Position numbers and translations under genes: made by a program
Notes under the pieces: model-generated
Databases searched by the model: none
What the model was told of the DNA's origin: nothing
Seen by the model: only the letters and a program-made list of their open reading frames with translations
In this document: positions 33,212 through 45,500 of the stretch, piece by piece
Layout: every line of letters begins with the position of its first letter
How positions within the stretch are numbered: position 1 is the first letter of the stretch
Origin: Monosporascus cannonballus
Taxonomy: Eukaryota > Ascomycota > Sordariomycetes > Xylariales
Assembly: GCA_004154925.1 (NCBI GenBank)
Contig: QJNS01000387.1
Span: forward strand, 1-48,665
DNA length: 48,665 nucleotides
Direction: 5' to 3'

Positions 33212-33399
33212 TATGATAAGGTTGTATGGAGCCTTATTATAGAGTACCGGATAAATGCCGGTATCAAGCAGCATTAGCGTAGCGTCTAATATGCGAATAT
33301 ATATAACTGTATTTTTATTTTCCCTTTCTTTTCTTTTTAGCTAGAAAATAAACTCTTATTGGCAACTGATTGCAGACCGCTTAGGTGAAGCCTTTTACA
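33212..33399 (+). repeat. 3' LTR of Gypsy element 1
   Basis: 188 bp copy of 26456-26644, ending TTTTACA followed by the TSD TAAAC. Confidence 0.93.
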
Positions 33400-36059
33400 T
33401 AAACGTTTAAATAAACGAAAAATAAAATTTTATTTATAAATAAACAAATACGAACAATTTAATTAAGTTAAATACTATTTAATAAAATTTTAAAAGAAAT
33501 TTTAAATTCCTTTAAACTAAAAGTGTTAAATAAAATTTTAACAAAATTGTAATTATTTTTAATCTAATACTAAATATATTATAAGTATTTCTTAATTCTA
33601 TTAACAACTTGCACTTTACGTATAAAATTTACAATAAAAGGTTTATTAAAAATATCATTATTTAATTAAAATTATTATTTAAAAAACTAAAATATTTTAT
33701 TTTTCTACCAGCGAATTAAAAAAAATAATTAGATTAATTACGAAAGGATTTCAAATTAATAAACGAAAAGGTAACAGCGGAAAAATAAGTTAATACTTTG
33801 CGATAAAATATTTATAGTTATTTAAAGTAATATTTTTTGGTAATTAATTTTAAAATTAAATTAAGCATAGAATTATTAATAATTAAGTTTTTAAATAACC
33901 TTATAAAAGATTTGAGAGATTTCTTTTATAAAATATATCGACGCGAGCTTTTAACCTGTTATATAACGATAATAACTAAAATTAAAACCCGATAATACGA
34001 TAAACAAATTCGAAATTATAAAATTAAGTATGAGAAGAAATTATAATGTATAATAGATTCGAGTAAAGAAGAATTAGTTCTAATCAGCGCGGATATACAG
34101 GCTGTGTCACGATCTGGAAAAGAATTATCAAAATAAAAAACTTAAAGGGATTATATTGATGATATTAAACCTCGATAACTGATACGTTGCAAAAATGTAA
34201 TAAGTAGTGATCGTAATAATATATCTTAGAGATGAATCTATAGCGAAAAAGAACTCCTTAATATATAGGCAAAATCTTAACTTTTTAATCAGCCGAAATT
34301 AATTATAGACGTAACACCTTACTCTATATTAATAATTAATACTAGTGTATTTCGATACCATAATAATTATAATAATACCTTTTATAAACAAATATGAATA
34401 TTGATAAAATTTAATTTTATTAAGAATAAATACAAAATTAACTAAAATATATAAAATATAATGAAATACAATAAAATTTATATAATAAACTTTTAACACA
34501 AATTTAAATATTATAATAACAAAGAAATTAGAAGATTATTTATATAATTTACTGATATAAATTTAAAAAATAATGGTAAAGACATCGATAAAAAATATAA
34601 GAACTTAAAATTTTAACTGAAAAAATAATTAAATTGAAAAAAAATCGAATACTTAAAAGTCTCAAGTCGAAATAACAGAATATTTATTGTTTATTATAAC
34701 TAAGAAAACCATTTTATATATAATAAATACAACGAAAATTATTTATTAATTTATTTTCTATATATAAAACTTTTTTAATATCTGTAATTAAATTTAAAAA
34801 AAAAGAAATTAACAAACAATAATTTCACTATTCTTTAATAATCGTTTTATAGAATAAAATTGATAAATAAATAACTTGATAAATTTAGCGAAAAGAATAA
34901 TATTTATAAATATTTACATTTATTGTTATATTTACTATATATAATAATTGGTTAAAACTTAATTTTATATATAATAAAGAGTAGTACTACTAGATTGTTT
35001 TACATCTTTATTTTTAATTCATATTTACTATGCATTTCGAGAATATAAATTTTATCTTAAAAAACTTAGGTTTTTTACGTAGAATTTATAAAAAAACGAT
35101 GTAGATATAACATAATAAATCAAATCAAAGATTTTAATAAAATAGAAAATAATCGCTTTAATTTAACTCGAAAATATATCGCTAGAAATAATGAATATAA
35201 TTATTACATACGATTTAAAATTAAGCGCAAAATTCATATAATAAATTTAAAAAACCTAAAAAACGAAAGTTATTTATGAATGATCAGAAAATAATAAAAG
35301 ATAAAGAAAGTAAAATAAAAGTTGTTAAAATGTTTTATATAAAAGAATTAAAATATATTAATACACTAAAATATTAATTTATAAAACTTTAAATTAACAT
35401 CGTTTTATATAAATTATCATTATTGTGTTCATATTATATTAAAAATATAAACGGACATTTTATACTGTCATAAATATTGAAAGTTAAAGATTCATTTCCG
35501 AGAATATAAAACTTGAATGAAAAATTAATTATTTTAAAAGTTTTATTTAAAAATAATATCTAGTAATTAATATTGATATAGCATTATTTTAAATTAAAGA
35601 CGTAATGTTATAACACATTTATAATTATATTAACATAGTTTCTTAATCGACCAAAAAAGTAATCGAATGAAATTTATTTTATAGTTAGTTAATAAATATA
35701 AAAGAAACTTAATAAGAAATAAGAAATATTAACGAAAATAAAAATAAAAATACAACAAATACCTTATTAGAAAAAGAAACGAGACATAAACAAAAAAGGA
35801 ACTAAAAATATAATATATTATTATTAAAGTAATTAAAATAGAATTTTCATAATTATATTAATATTTTATAATAATAATATAAGATATAAAATTATTTAAC
35901 AAATATATTCTTATAGTACAATAATTACAATTATATTTTAAAAAATGTTTTAATATAATAGTATTAAAGTATAACTAATAGAATTATAAGAAACTTTTTT
36001 TTAAAAAATTCATTTGTTTAGTTTCTCTTAATCTCTAACTTAAATAAAAATCAATAACG

Positions 36060-36560
36060 TATTTTTAAACAACTATTTAAAAAACAGTTATAAAAAGGAT
36101 TATAGCCTATCATCGATTACTGCTGAATAAACGATATAATTATTAAATTAAAAGGCCGATTTTAGAAAATTTGATAATTTATATTTTATAAATTGAACAA
36201 TAAAGATAACATTATTAAAATAAAAGAAAAACCACATATAAAAATTAATTTTTAATAGACAATACGAAATATTTAATTATTTCATTATGTTGCTAAAAGT
36301 TGCGAAAGTATTAATAACTTTTGAACAGAAAATAAAGTATATACTACGAAAATATTGAGACGTTTTTGTCATATATTACTTTAACGATATTTCTTTTATT
36401 TTAGAAATAAAAACTATATATATACACTGCGCTAATAAAGTCTTTGAAACCTTGCGAGAAATTAATTTATTAATTAATAAGAAGACAATTCGACTTTTAT
36501 ATTCAAAGAACGCAATGTATTACAATACATCTTATAAAACCTATTATAATAATAAATTTT
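36060..36560 (+). pseudogene. Third retroelement reverse-transcriptase relic
   Basis: From 36359 the frame reads DVFVIYYFNDISFILE and, further on, FETLREINLLINKKT, which fits the YxDD box and the following helix of a Gypsy-type RT (YFDD changed to YFND). Orientation is plus. Nothing else of the element can be assigned with confidence. Confidence 0.6.
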
Positions 36561-39500
36561 CAAACATTAATTATAATTTAAAAAAGATAAATATTGTTGA
36601 AATTAGTTAAGTATTATAAAAGATATATTTAAAGCTTTAATAAAATTATTCTATACTTTATTAACTTTATTTAAAAAATTAAAAGCATATTATTAATAAA
36701 TTAGTGTTAATTATATATAATTTAATACGTTTTGTAAAATTAAATTCTACCATTTTAAATTATATATTGAGTGTAATAATTAGATAACAAAATGATTAAA
36801 TCGAATTGTGTGTTTTGATATACATTAAAATTTTAATCCTAATTGCGATATTTTTAATAGAGAATTTATAATTATTATTGTAAATTTTCGAAAAACTTTT
36901 CAAAGAGATTTTTATTAAATTAAAGTCTATATATAATATTGAAGTTTTACCCGTTTTATTATAATTTAAGGTATTATAAATGGATAATTATAATGTATAA
37001 AGAAATATATAAATACAATTTCGTTACTATTTATTAAAAGGATTAAATAATCTTAAAAACTTTTTTAAATCAATAATGTAATTCTTTTAGTAGTTTTTAG
37101 TTAAGTCTATAATTCTAATATTAGAAATAAATATTAATGTTTAATTTAAACTATACTAATAGAAACTATATTATTTTTAAAAACGAAAAACATAGGCGTA
37201 CTATTGAAAAAATGATAAATATTTTATATATTATTTTTACGCTACAATTACGAAGTCAATGCGAGGTAATTGTTTTATAAGTAATTATTTATCTCGTCCT
37301 TATAAGAAAAAGATAAACTTTAAATTAATTTTTATCTCATTTCTATTATTCGTTTTAATACGATTTTCAATTATCTAATAATTATATAATTTATAATAAA
37401 ATATTAAAAAAACCAATATCAATTTATTAAAATAATTATGTAAATAACACGTTTTAAATAATATTAAATAAAGTTACTATATTATATATATAAATATTAA
37501 TTGTATAAATATTTAGTATTTATTTAAATGAAACTAATAATTAAAAAATGCTATATATTTTATAAAAAAGTACAAATATTATTAAGTATAAAATATTATA
37601 AAATTCAATGATTATATATATTATTATTAAATATGATTTCTTTGACATATAAGTATCAAAATATATTGCGATAAAATATTTATTATTAATTATAGATTTA
37701 CGGAATTTCTATATTTTTTACGATATTAAACATATACAAATATCGAATAAATAATATCTATTATTTTAAAATATATCCTCAGCGTATACGAATTACAATG
37801 TAAAGCTATTTGCGAAAAGAAATATATTTATTTAAAATTTCAATAAAACTATACACTATAAATACACTTATTTTAAAAACTATTTAAAATATTTATATCC
37901 TATTTAAGATAATAAACAAAATAATCCATTTAAATATAAATATTATACATATAATATAATATTAATTGCTAATAAAATAATTTTAAAAATTGCGTTTTAT
38001 AAATAATTATTATAAGTAATTAATATAATAATAATAAAATTACTAATAGTCGGAAAGTCTAATAGTATATTCAATATATATAAGAATATTTATAGCAAAT
38101 CTATTATTATTAGAAAACTAAAATTAAAATAATTAATTAATTTTATAATAAAATAGAAATATTCAAGTTTATATACAATTGAACAAATACGTATCATAAT
38201 AAACAAAAATTAAAACAGTTAACTTTTTAAAAAGTAATTTATTTTACTATATAAAATATTTAACCAAAATATCTTACCAAAAACATCGATTTCAAATATA
38301 TTAATTTATATAATGATATGTAAAATACGTTGAAAATAATTATTAATTGAAAACTTTATAATAAACTAAATTATATTAGTTTTTTTATACTTTTCAAATT
38401 TAACGTAATAGTAAATATTATAACTGTTTATACCTAACAAAATAATAAAAATATAAATAATAAATTTCTATGTAATATAAATAGAATTCAATTCAAAATG
38501 TGAATTGATCTAATATTTAAGTAGGAAATACTTGAATATTAAAGCTCTTTAAATTCGACTAATTCACTGAAATAATAAAACAAATTAATATAAAAATAAT
38601 ATTTAATCATTCTTATAAATCGTTTATATATTAAGACTTTTAATAAATAATAACAATATTTTATTGTTCAAATTTCATTTAAAGGTTTAAAATAAAAATA
38701 ATTAATTATTTCGTTAAGATTGTATTATTTATATGTTACATATTTTTTAATTTTTTTAAAAAAACTCGTACTAGGGTTTTTTCGACTAGGATTTGTATTT
38801 GATTACAATAAATCTTTCGAGATGTATTAAGAAACATTAATAGACATATCGGTATTATTATAATAACGACGATACATAATATATAGATTATATAAAAATT
38901 TCTTTTAAGTACTATAAATAGAGCTTTTTTTAAATTTTAAATATAATAATATATATACTTAACAGTTATAAACTTTCTTTTACTTCGAATTATTATAGAA
39001 ATTTCGATAACTAATATTACAAAACATAATTAAGATATTTTATTATTTAAATTTCTATAATATTTCTATTAATATAAGTCTGTATAATTAAGAATTATAA
39101 ACTAATTAAATACTTTAGCCGTTCTACGTTATGGGTTCTTATTTAATAATATTATTAAATTTTAAACAATGCTAATTAATTATATATTATTTAATATTAA
39201 TAACATAAATATTTAATAACTTTAAATAAAACTTCCAGGTTTCAAAAATTGTATTCTTTACACTATAATGTAAATTGAATGTATAATGCTTAAATTAATA
39301 AACACTAATAAAATAAGAGTTAAAAAGCCAGATCTTTATAAAAGATCTTATTGAAAACCTTTTTACTTTAATACAAATATACTTTTACTTTTGGAAATCT
39401 GATATAGTTATGAACTAGTTCATTATTATAGTAATATATCTTATAAATAATATAAGATATATTGGAGTTCAAGCTATATTTTTTAGTCTAAGCTAAATAT

Positions 39501-40100
39501 TTAGAAACTTATTACACGATATAATTTGCACGATAGACACTACCTTATAAGTAATATAATAAATCAATTTAAACTTATTATAAAACAATTTGAAGAAATA
39601 AAACATTTAATAAAGAAAATCCTAATAAATTCTTTTTCGAATATATTAATTTTAAAAACAGATATACGAATAATTACGATAATTTGAACCAAAGAAAGTT
39701 TAATATATTATACATCTTTTAATTACAATCCAAAAATTCAGCATTTAAATATATTGTAATATTTAACATTTTAATGGCTAAGAGTAAATAAAGCGACATT
39801 AAGGCCGTTCTCTTAAGTATTATATATTATTTCAGTTTAAAAAAAGAATATCAAGAAATAAATTATAAAAATTAAATGATTTATTACGTTAAGCGAATAT
39901 AGTACAAAATGAGTAAATATTAATTATTAATAATATTAAAAAGGTCGAAAAAACAACGTAATTTGATTACTAAATCCATATAATAAAACATTTTAAGCTT
40001 AATTAAAAACGAAAACGAAATACATCTTTTTTTATAATATTATACTAAAACTTATAGAACTTAAAATTACTTAAAAAGGGTTTAAGATTAAATTAAGCAT

Positions 40101-40231
40101 TATTACAACTTGGTCTACTATAAAGAGCTCCAGTATATATGCAGCTGTAAGCAGTAAGATGATAGCCACAATTGCGATCATTCTATCGATCTTTTGCCCT
40201 AGTAGCGTCATAGTATAGTACAGCCATAACA
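40101..40231 (+). mobile_element. Solo LTR, family A, copy 1
   Basis: 131 bp beginning TATTACAACTTGG and ending CAGCCATAACA, flanked by AGCAT (40096-40100) and AGTAT (40232-40236), a duplication differing by one C-to-T in CpA context. About 100 bp align with the reverse complement of 43770-43902. It is clearly GC-richer than its surroundings. Confidence 0.8.
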
Positions 40232-40519
40232 AGTATTTTAATTACGGTAAAATAAAATATAAAATATTTAAATACCGAATATCTAAACAGTCGCGTTAAT
40301 ATAATTAAATACTAATATTCGAAATATAATTCAGAAATAATTCAAAAAACAATAATAATATTATTAATAATATCTAAGCATAATACGCATAAGAACTCTT
40401 CCAATAAAAATCTAAAAAGAAATACCAAAAACAAAAAAGTTAATCTAAGAAAGATTTCGAAAATAATAAAACGTTTTGAAAATTGTAATTAAAAGAGCAT
40501 TAAAAATAAACAGAAAGCG

Positions 40520-40700
40520 TTTGCTCTAGAATCCTAGATCATATCAAGTGCGAAGAATATATATATTAGGACTACGTCACGAGCTCGATGTGAGGGTGCG
40601 CTATATATATAAATAATTTCTCCCTAGGAATAAAGAAAAAAGTTAGATTTCAAATACTGTTTAATAAATGAGTTACTTTGCAACCTTGACCACCTAATAA
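40520..40700. other. GC-richer patch, possible LTR fragment
   Basis: It contains CACGAGCTCGATGTGAGGGT and a CTCCCTAGGAATAAAG run inside otherwise AT-only DNA. It could be part of an LTR (R/U5-like) of an old element. No partner copy was found with certainty. Confidence 0.35.
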
Positions 40701-41557
40701 TATCTAATAGATCGAAACGGCAAAACGTATCTCGTTTACAATAATCGACGAAAATACTTAAAATATAACGATTAAAAAATATCTATTTACTAATATTTTA
40801 TATTAATATATAAAGAAAGCTTCAACGTTTTTACTTAAATCTGAAAATATAAATTTGACGAACGATAATACCAATATTTTCGAACTATAACCCTATAAAG
40901 CGAAATTAATAAACGAAAACCTTTATGTAAAAAAAGCTTAAAAAGGATTTCTATAAAAAACTCGTTTATTTATTATAATTAGGTCAATTATTAAATAATG
41001 AAAATTTAATTCAAGATATAGCAAAACGTATTACTAGAAACTTACTGTTAACTGTTATTTTCAATTAGTGTTCACTAAAAATATAAAAGCAAATAATCAA
41101 AATTTAATTATAAGCTCTTATTCAAAATCTATAGAAACGCGATATAAATATAATGTAATAAAACATAATATACTATATAAATATAATATTATTTCATTAG
41201 ACAAATAGATATACCAAAGCGAAAAGTGAGTATGTTAATATAAAAAGTAAATTGGCAATTAAAAACGATAAATATAATATCTTAATATATTATATATAAA
41301 AAAGCAAAAGGAATTTCATTAATTCGAAAAGAATTTAAAAATATGTTATCTATAAGAAAGCAATCGAATAGCAAAATTTATAAAAGCTAAAAGAATTCAT
41401 AAAGAATATGTTAAACTTAACGATAATAACTATTAATAATAGTATTACCCCAAATATACGAATTTAAATATATAAATATATTACAACAATAAATTGCGAA
41501 CGTTTAGACGGAAATTATACTATATATTTAATATAACTAATAAATTTAAGTTATTAT

Positions 41558-41945
41558 TGTAACGGTTAGGCGGTTTAACTAACTATTAAACCTTAGTCGT
41601 ACGAGTTTATATTGGCAAGAGTATCATGGGATTCTGAGCAATAGATATAATAATATATTACGTTTCGTAATACCAAGAGTGCTTAAATTATATTACAAAC
41701 GATTAGTTTTAAAATATATTACAAATTAATGCTATTTAAATTATAGTAACAAAGGTATCTATATATGGATTCCTTTTTTATTACTTATTCCTGTTTATTA
41801 AAGCTTTGTTAAGCAGTTGCTCAATAATGCTCAATAATGCTCAGTTGCATTCCGTTGAACATTAATTACGTGATTCGGGCTAACGTAATTTTTCGTGGTC
41901 TTAGCTCGACCGTTTCTATAGGCCCAGCCTGGTTAGTTCGTAACA
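41558..41945 (-). repeat. 3' LTR of Gypsy element 2
   Basis: 388 bp with termini TGTAACGG (plus strand, low end) and TCGTAACA (high end). It contains a short tandem repeat of GCTCAATAAT at 41818-41842. Its paired copy is 48146-48519. Confidence 0.85.
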
Positions 41946-41963
41946 CGATCTCTCTTTTTTCAG
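41946..41963 (-). other. Polypurine tract of Gypsy element 2
   Basis: Minus-strand CTGAAAAAAGAGAGATCG immediately precedes the 3' LTR, which confirms minus orientation. Confidence 0.8.
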
Positions 41964-43079
41964 AATCTTGCCTTTAAAATTATTTTTTCCTTAAATAAGT
42001 AATCCATTTTCTAATACGTTTTTCCGCGTTATTAAAAATCGTCGTTAAGTTTTTTCGTTTATTATATATTATCAACATTTGGTTTTTATCTTTAACGAAT
42101 TTAATTTTGAAATTATGCCGTATTTTTTATGTTTTTTAAAAAGCTGGAAATACGAAATAATAAAACACGTTTCCAAATATAAGATATACGTTAAGCGTAA
42201 TTACCCTTATGATAAAAACGGTATTCTTTTATTCTTTTTAAAGAATATTCGTACCGAAAATTAATGTTTAAAATGGAAAAATATATTTGCGAAAAAACGT
42301 TATTAATAAAAAGTTAATAAAGCTTATAGGCGGTTAATTCATTTTTAAAAAATAAAAAAGGTTTTTTTTATTTAAAAAACGTTAAAATAACGTAGTAAGA
42401 ATTACAGTTATTAAAGAAATTAAAGGAATAAAAGCGTTAGAAATAGGCTAATATCGAGGCTTCCCTAACTGCCATAATTTCTTTCGTTAATTCCGGTATC
42501 GACTGGCTACTTAAGGACGTTAATTAGGATACGATTATTTTTAGTGGTTCCGCCGTTATTGGTAAAAGTTTTTCAGCAAACGCTGGGCATTTATAACATT
42601 CTTGGCTGGTTTCTAGATGTTTTCAAAATCTGGGTGTTTTTTTATATGATTAGATATTAAGTAAATCTGTTTGCTTTTTTTATATAGAATATTCTTTTTA
42701 CTTCGTATACCGTACCGGCTTTTATTTTTAATCGATTTATCTCTTATATATTACGATGATATATATCGTTAATTCGAATAAAAAAAATATAAAAAATTAG
42801 ATAAAATTTAATCTTAGATGAAAGGTCTAGGTAGTAATTATTTTCTAACATTTTTTTAGCGCTTTTATATGGACCGATATATTTAAAATCGAGTTTTTTT
42901 GCTGGGTCGTTTTATCTGAACATTTTTTATAATTAAAAAGACCATATTCCTCTTTTCGAAAATTAATCCTTTAAACCCTTTTTAATTATAATATTTATTT
43001 ATTTAGTTACGTACGATTTCCTTAAACTTCTTAGTATAACTATTTAAGCTATTTTAACACAAGAATTATTTTAATATTA

Positions 43080-45500
43080 ATTATTTCGTTATTACGTATT
43101 TTTTTTGTAAATTTCAAAAATAAACCCGAAATCGACGTTCGCAAATATTATTTTGGTATTTTCGTCATAGCTGGTATTATAAGCCAATTATATAATTGGT
43201 AATTTCTTAGCCCAGTTCTTTTATTTGTAATTAATATAATATCGGATATAAATTTTTAATATTTAATTTCTTTATTTATTTATCTGTGGTTTAAAAGCGC
43301 TGGATAATTTGTAATTAAGCCGATTTATATTATTAGACCTTGCCAAAACTTAAATGTAAATGTTGATTCTTTATCTGAAATAAATTTTAATAATAATCCG
43401 TAAATACTGAAAATGTTTCAGAAACAATATAGACCACTTGTTCGACATTTATATCCTTATGATATGGTAAAAAATAGGAAAAATTTATAAACTGATCGAC
43501 AATAACGAAAATACTGTCGTAATGTATTCTCGTGGCGGGATTTTCTGATATAGGAAGCTTGGTAATAAAATCGAATATGACGAAATACTATGGTCGTTCC
43601 GTAATTAGTAATGGCTGTAATTCTCCCTATAGTTTATGTTATAGAACCTTTGTTTTGGCGCAAACGTCGTATTATTATATGATTTTTTATACTGTTAATT
43701 TTATTTTAAAAAATTGATAAATTCGTTATATCCTTTTTAGAGTTTTATAGATCTCTGGATATCCGTATATATTATGGCTGCACTATACTATTACACTACT
43801 ATGGCAAAAGATCAGTGGAATGATTGCAATTGTGGCAATCATCCTGGTGCTTACAGCTACATAAGAGCTAGCGACACCCGTTACGTTGCTCAGACCGTAA
43901 CAGTATAGCTGATGTTTATATATTTCTCTTATTAGCTTTTTCTAGAGTTATTTTAGAAGTTATATCTTGTTTATTTTATAATTTTTAGGAAGAATGTCGT
44001 TATACTGTTAGACTTTTGATATATATTAGAAGGTGCGGCTCGAATTGTCGTAATCTGTTATAGGCGTAAATGTTTTTCCATAGTGATATCGAAAACTATA
44101 TAGCTAACTTTAACTAATTTTTTTAAGATTTGATCGCCTGCTTAAAGCATTTGCTCTGCCATTTTCCGAGCCTTTTTTATAGATAATAACGAAATCGAAA
44201 TTTCGCAATTCTTTTACGTATCTCAATTATCGTTCTATAAGTTTTCTAGTTGTGGTAAAACGGGTCAAATTTTGATAATCCGTATAAATTTTAACCTAAT
44301 ACAAATTTCTTTTTAGAAAATATCCGAATTCCTGAAATTCCATAACAATGGCCATAAATTCCTAATTTAAAATGCTGTAATTAAGTTCGACTCTTTTTAC
44401 TTTGTACAATAAAAATATAATAAGGTATAATTTGCCTGAATTATTTTGTTATCCGATTATTACGTTTAATACGTAATTCGAAATATTGGTTTTTAACTTC
44501 ACGGAACGAATTAAATCGTATATAATTAATATTAGTTCGTTAACAATTATATCCTTAATTTTCTAAAATATCTTTTTTATTTTAAGTATTTATTTGAACT
44601 TTTTTCTTAGTAAAGTTAATTAAGAGTATAATTATTTTGCTAAAGTTTCGGATAAATTTCTTGTAATTATTGACAAATTTAAAAAACACCTGTATCTTTT
44701 TAATTATCTTTAACGTTTATTATTTCATAATTACAGCGATTCTTTTAGTCTTAATTTTAATATATTCTGCATTATAAATATATTTCAGATATTTTATTTT
44801 TAGGTTATAAAATTAACCTTTTTCAGTATTAATAAGCAACCTTGCGTTTTGTAAAGCATAAGAAAACTTTATAAACGTATTTTTCATATGTTTTTTTTGT
44901 TTTTAAAAAGATAAAAATGTCGTCGACGTAATAAACCACAAAAACGTTGAGGTATTTACGTAATATAAAATTAATTATTCGTTAAAAAGTTATTAATACA
45001 TTTGTAAGTTCTATTAGTATAACCAAATACTTAAATAATTTGTATTTTGTTTTAAAGAATTTTTTATTTATATTCGTTTTTAATTCTAATAAGATTATTC
45101 CCGTTTTTGAGGTCGAATGCCACAAACTATTTGGTTTTATAAAGTCGGTTTTTTATTTTTATAATTTACATTAATAACGTTTAATCTTTAATAATAATAT
45201 TATTTAGGTATCGAAAATTAATTATATATCGTAACATTTTATTTTTCCTAAATACGAAAAATATAAAGTATCTTATTAGCGATTTCGAAAATCGAATTTA
45301 TCCTTCTTATTATCGATTTTCTAGGTATTCTTTGAAAATACCTAATTCGTTTTCGTTCAGATTATAAATAAGGTAAAAATTTGTTAAAAAGCCTGTTTTA
45401 AAAATTATTTTATAATTTCATTTATTATATTATAGTAATTTCGTATCGACTTTGTTTTTAAAAAGCCGTTTATATTTATAAGATTATAATAATATATTAA
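43080..45500 (-). pseudogene. Gypsy 2 pol relic: RT, RNase H, integrase
   Basis: On the minus strand the RT box reads VVYYVDDIFIF, with the two catalytic Asp codons intact (YVDD at 44919-44930). RNase H follows (IYTDYQNLTRF about 44265-44295; NGRANALSRRS about 44129-44165). Then comes the integrase: the zinc-finger half GYPEIYKTLKR and DVCAKTK (43640-43765), the core DFITKLP (43555-43580) and ISDKESTFTFKFWQG (43335-43390), and KNWAKKLPII...LAYNTSYDE at about 43170-43230. Many stops; inactive. Confidence 0.85.
43770..43902 (-). mobile_element. Solo LTR, family A, copy 2, nested in Gypsy 2 integrase
   Basis: 133 bp; on the minus strand it starts TGTTACGGTCTGAGC and ends CAGCCATAATA, with a perfect 5-bp duplication GTATA (plus strand 43765-43769 and 43903-43907). 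It interrupts the integrase zinc-finger region of Gypsy element 2 just before GYPEIYKTLK. It aligns with 40101-40231 in opposite orientation and keeps normal GC content. Confidence 0.85.

Larger units (their letters stand above)
26456..33399 (+). mobile_element. Ty3/Gypsy LTR retrotransposon 1, complete but RIP-inactivated
   Basis: A 6944-bp element with 188-189-bp LTRs beginning TGTGATGG/TATGATAA and ending TTTTACA, flanked by a perfect TSD TAAAC (26451-26455 and 33400-33404). A polypurine tract (GGGAAAGATGGGGGGT, about 33194-33209) sits directly before the 3' LTR. The pol order is reverse transcriptase, RNase H, integrase, as in Ty3/Gypsy (Metaviridae). All frames are riddled with stops from C-to-T and G-to-A change. 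LTRs are far less mutated than the body, perhaps because they are short. About 2 kb between integrase and the 3' LTR has no assigned function. Confidence 0.93.
33405..41557. other. Deeply decayed AT-rich relic between the two Gypsy elements
   Basis: About 8 kb, even more AT-rich than the flanking elements and, unlike them, poor in CpG as well. It holds a third RT trace (about 36060-36560) and a solo LTR (40101-40231). Two GC-richer patches, 34080-34130 (GTGTCACGATCTGG) and 40520-40700 (GTCACGAGCTCGATGTGAGG), may be LTR fragments of the element to which that RT belonged. No intact gene. Confidence 0.7.

Noticed and set aside
41818..41842. Short tandem GCTCAATAAT units as a CRISPR-like array
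   Set aside because: Only two to three contiguous units without spacers, inside an LTR of a fungal element.
42079..42264. Small plus-strand ORFs in the AT-rich block (also 43532-43717 and 48246-48446)
   Set aside because: They lie antisense to, or inside LTRs of, the minus-strand Gypsy element and arise from AT-rich sequence.
43775..43908. A clean 44-codon ORF beginning ATGGCTGCACTATAC, and in another frame a conserved hydrophobic peptide shared with 40101-40231
   Set aside because: Both copies are fully explained as solo LTRs with target duplications; the open frames are not conserved in the same frame between copies.
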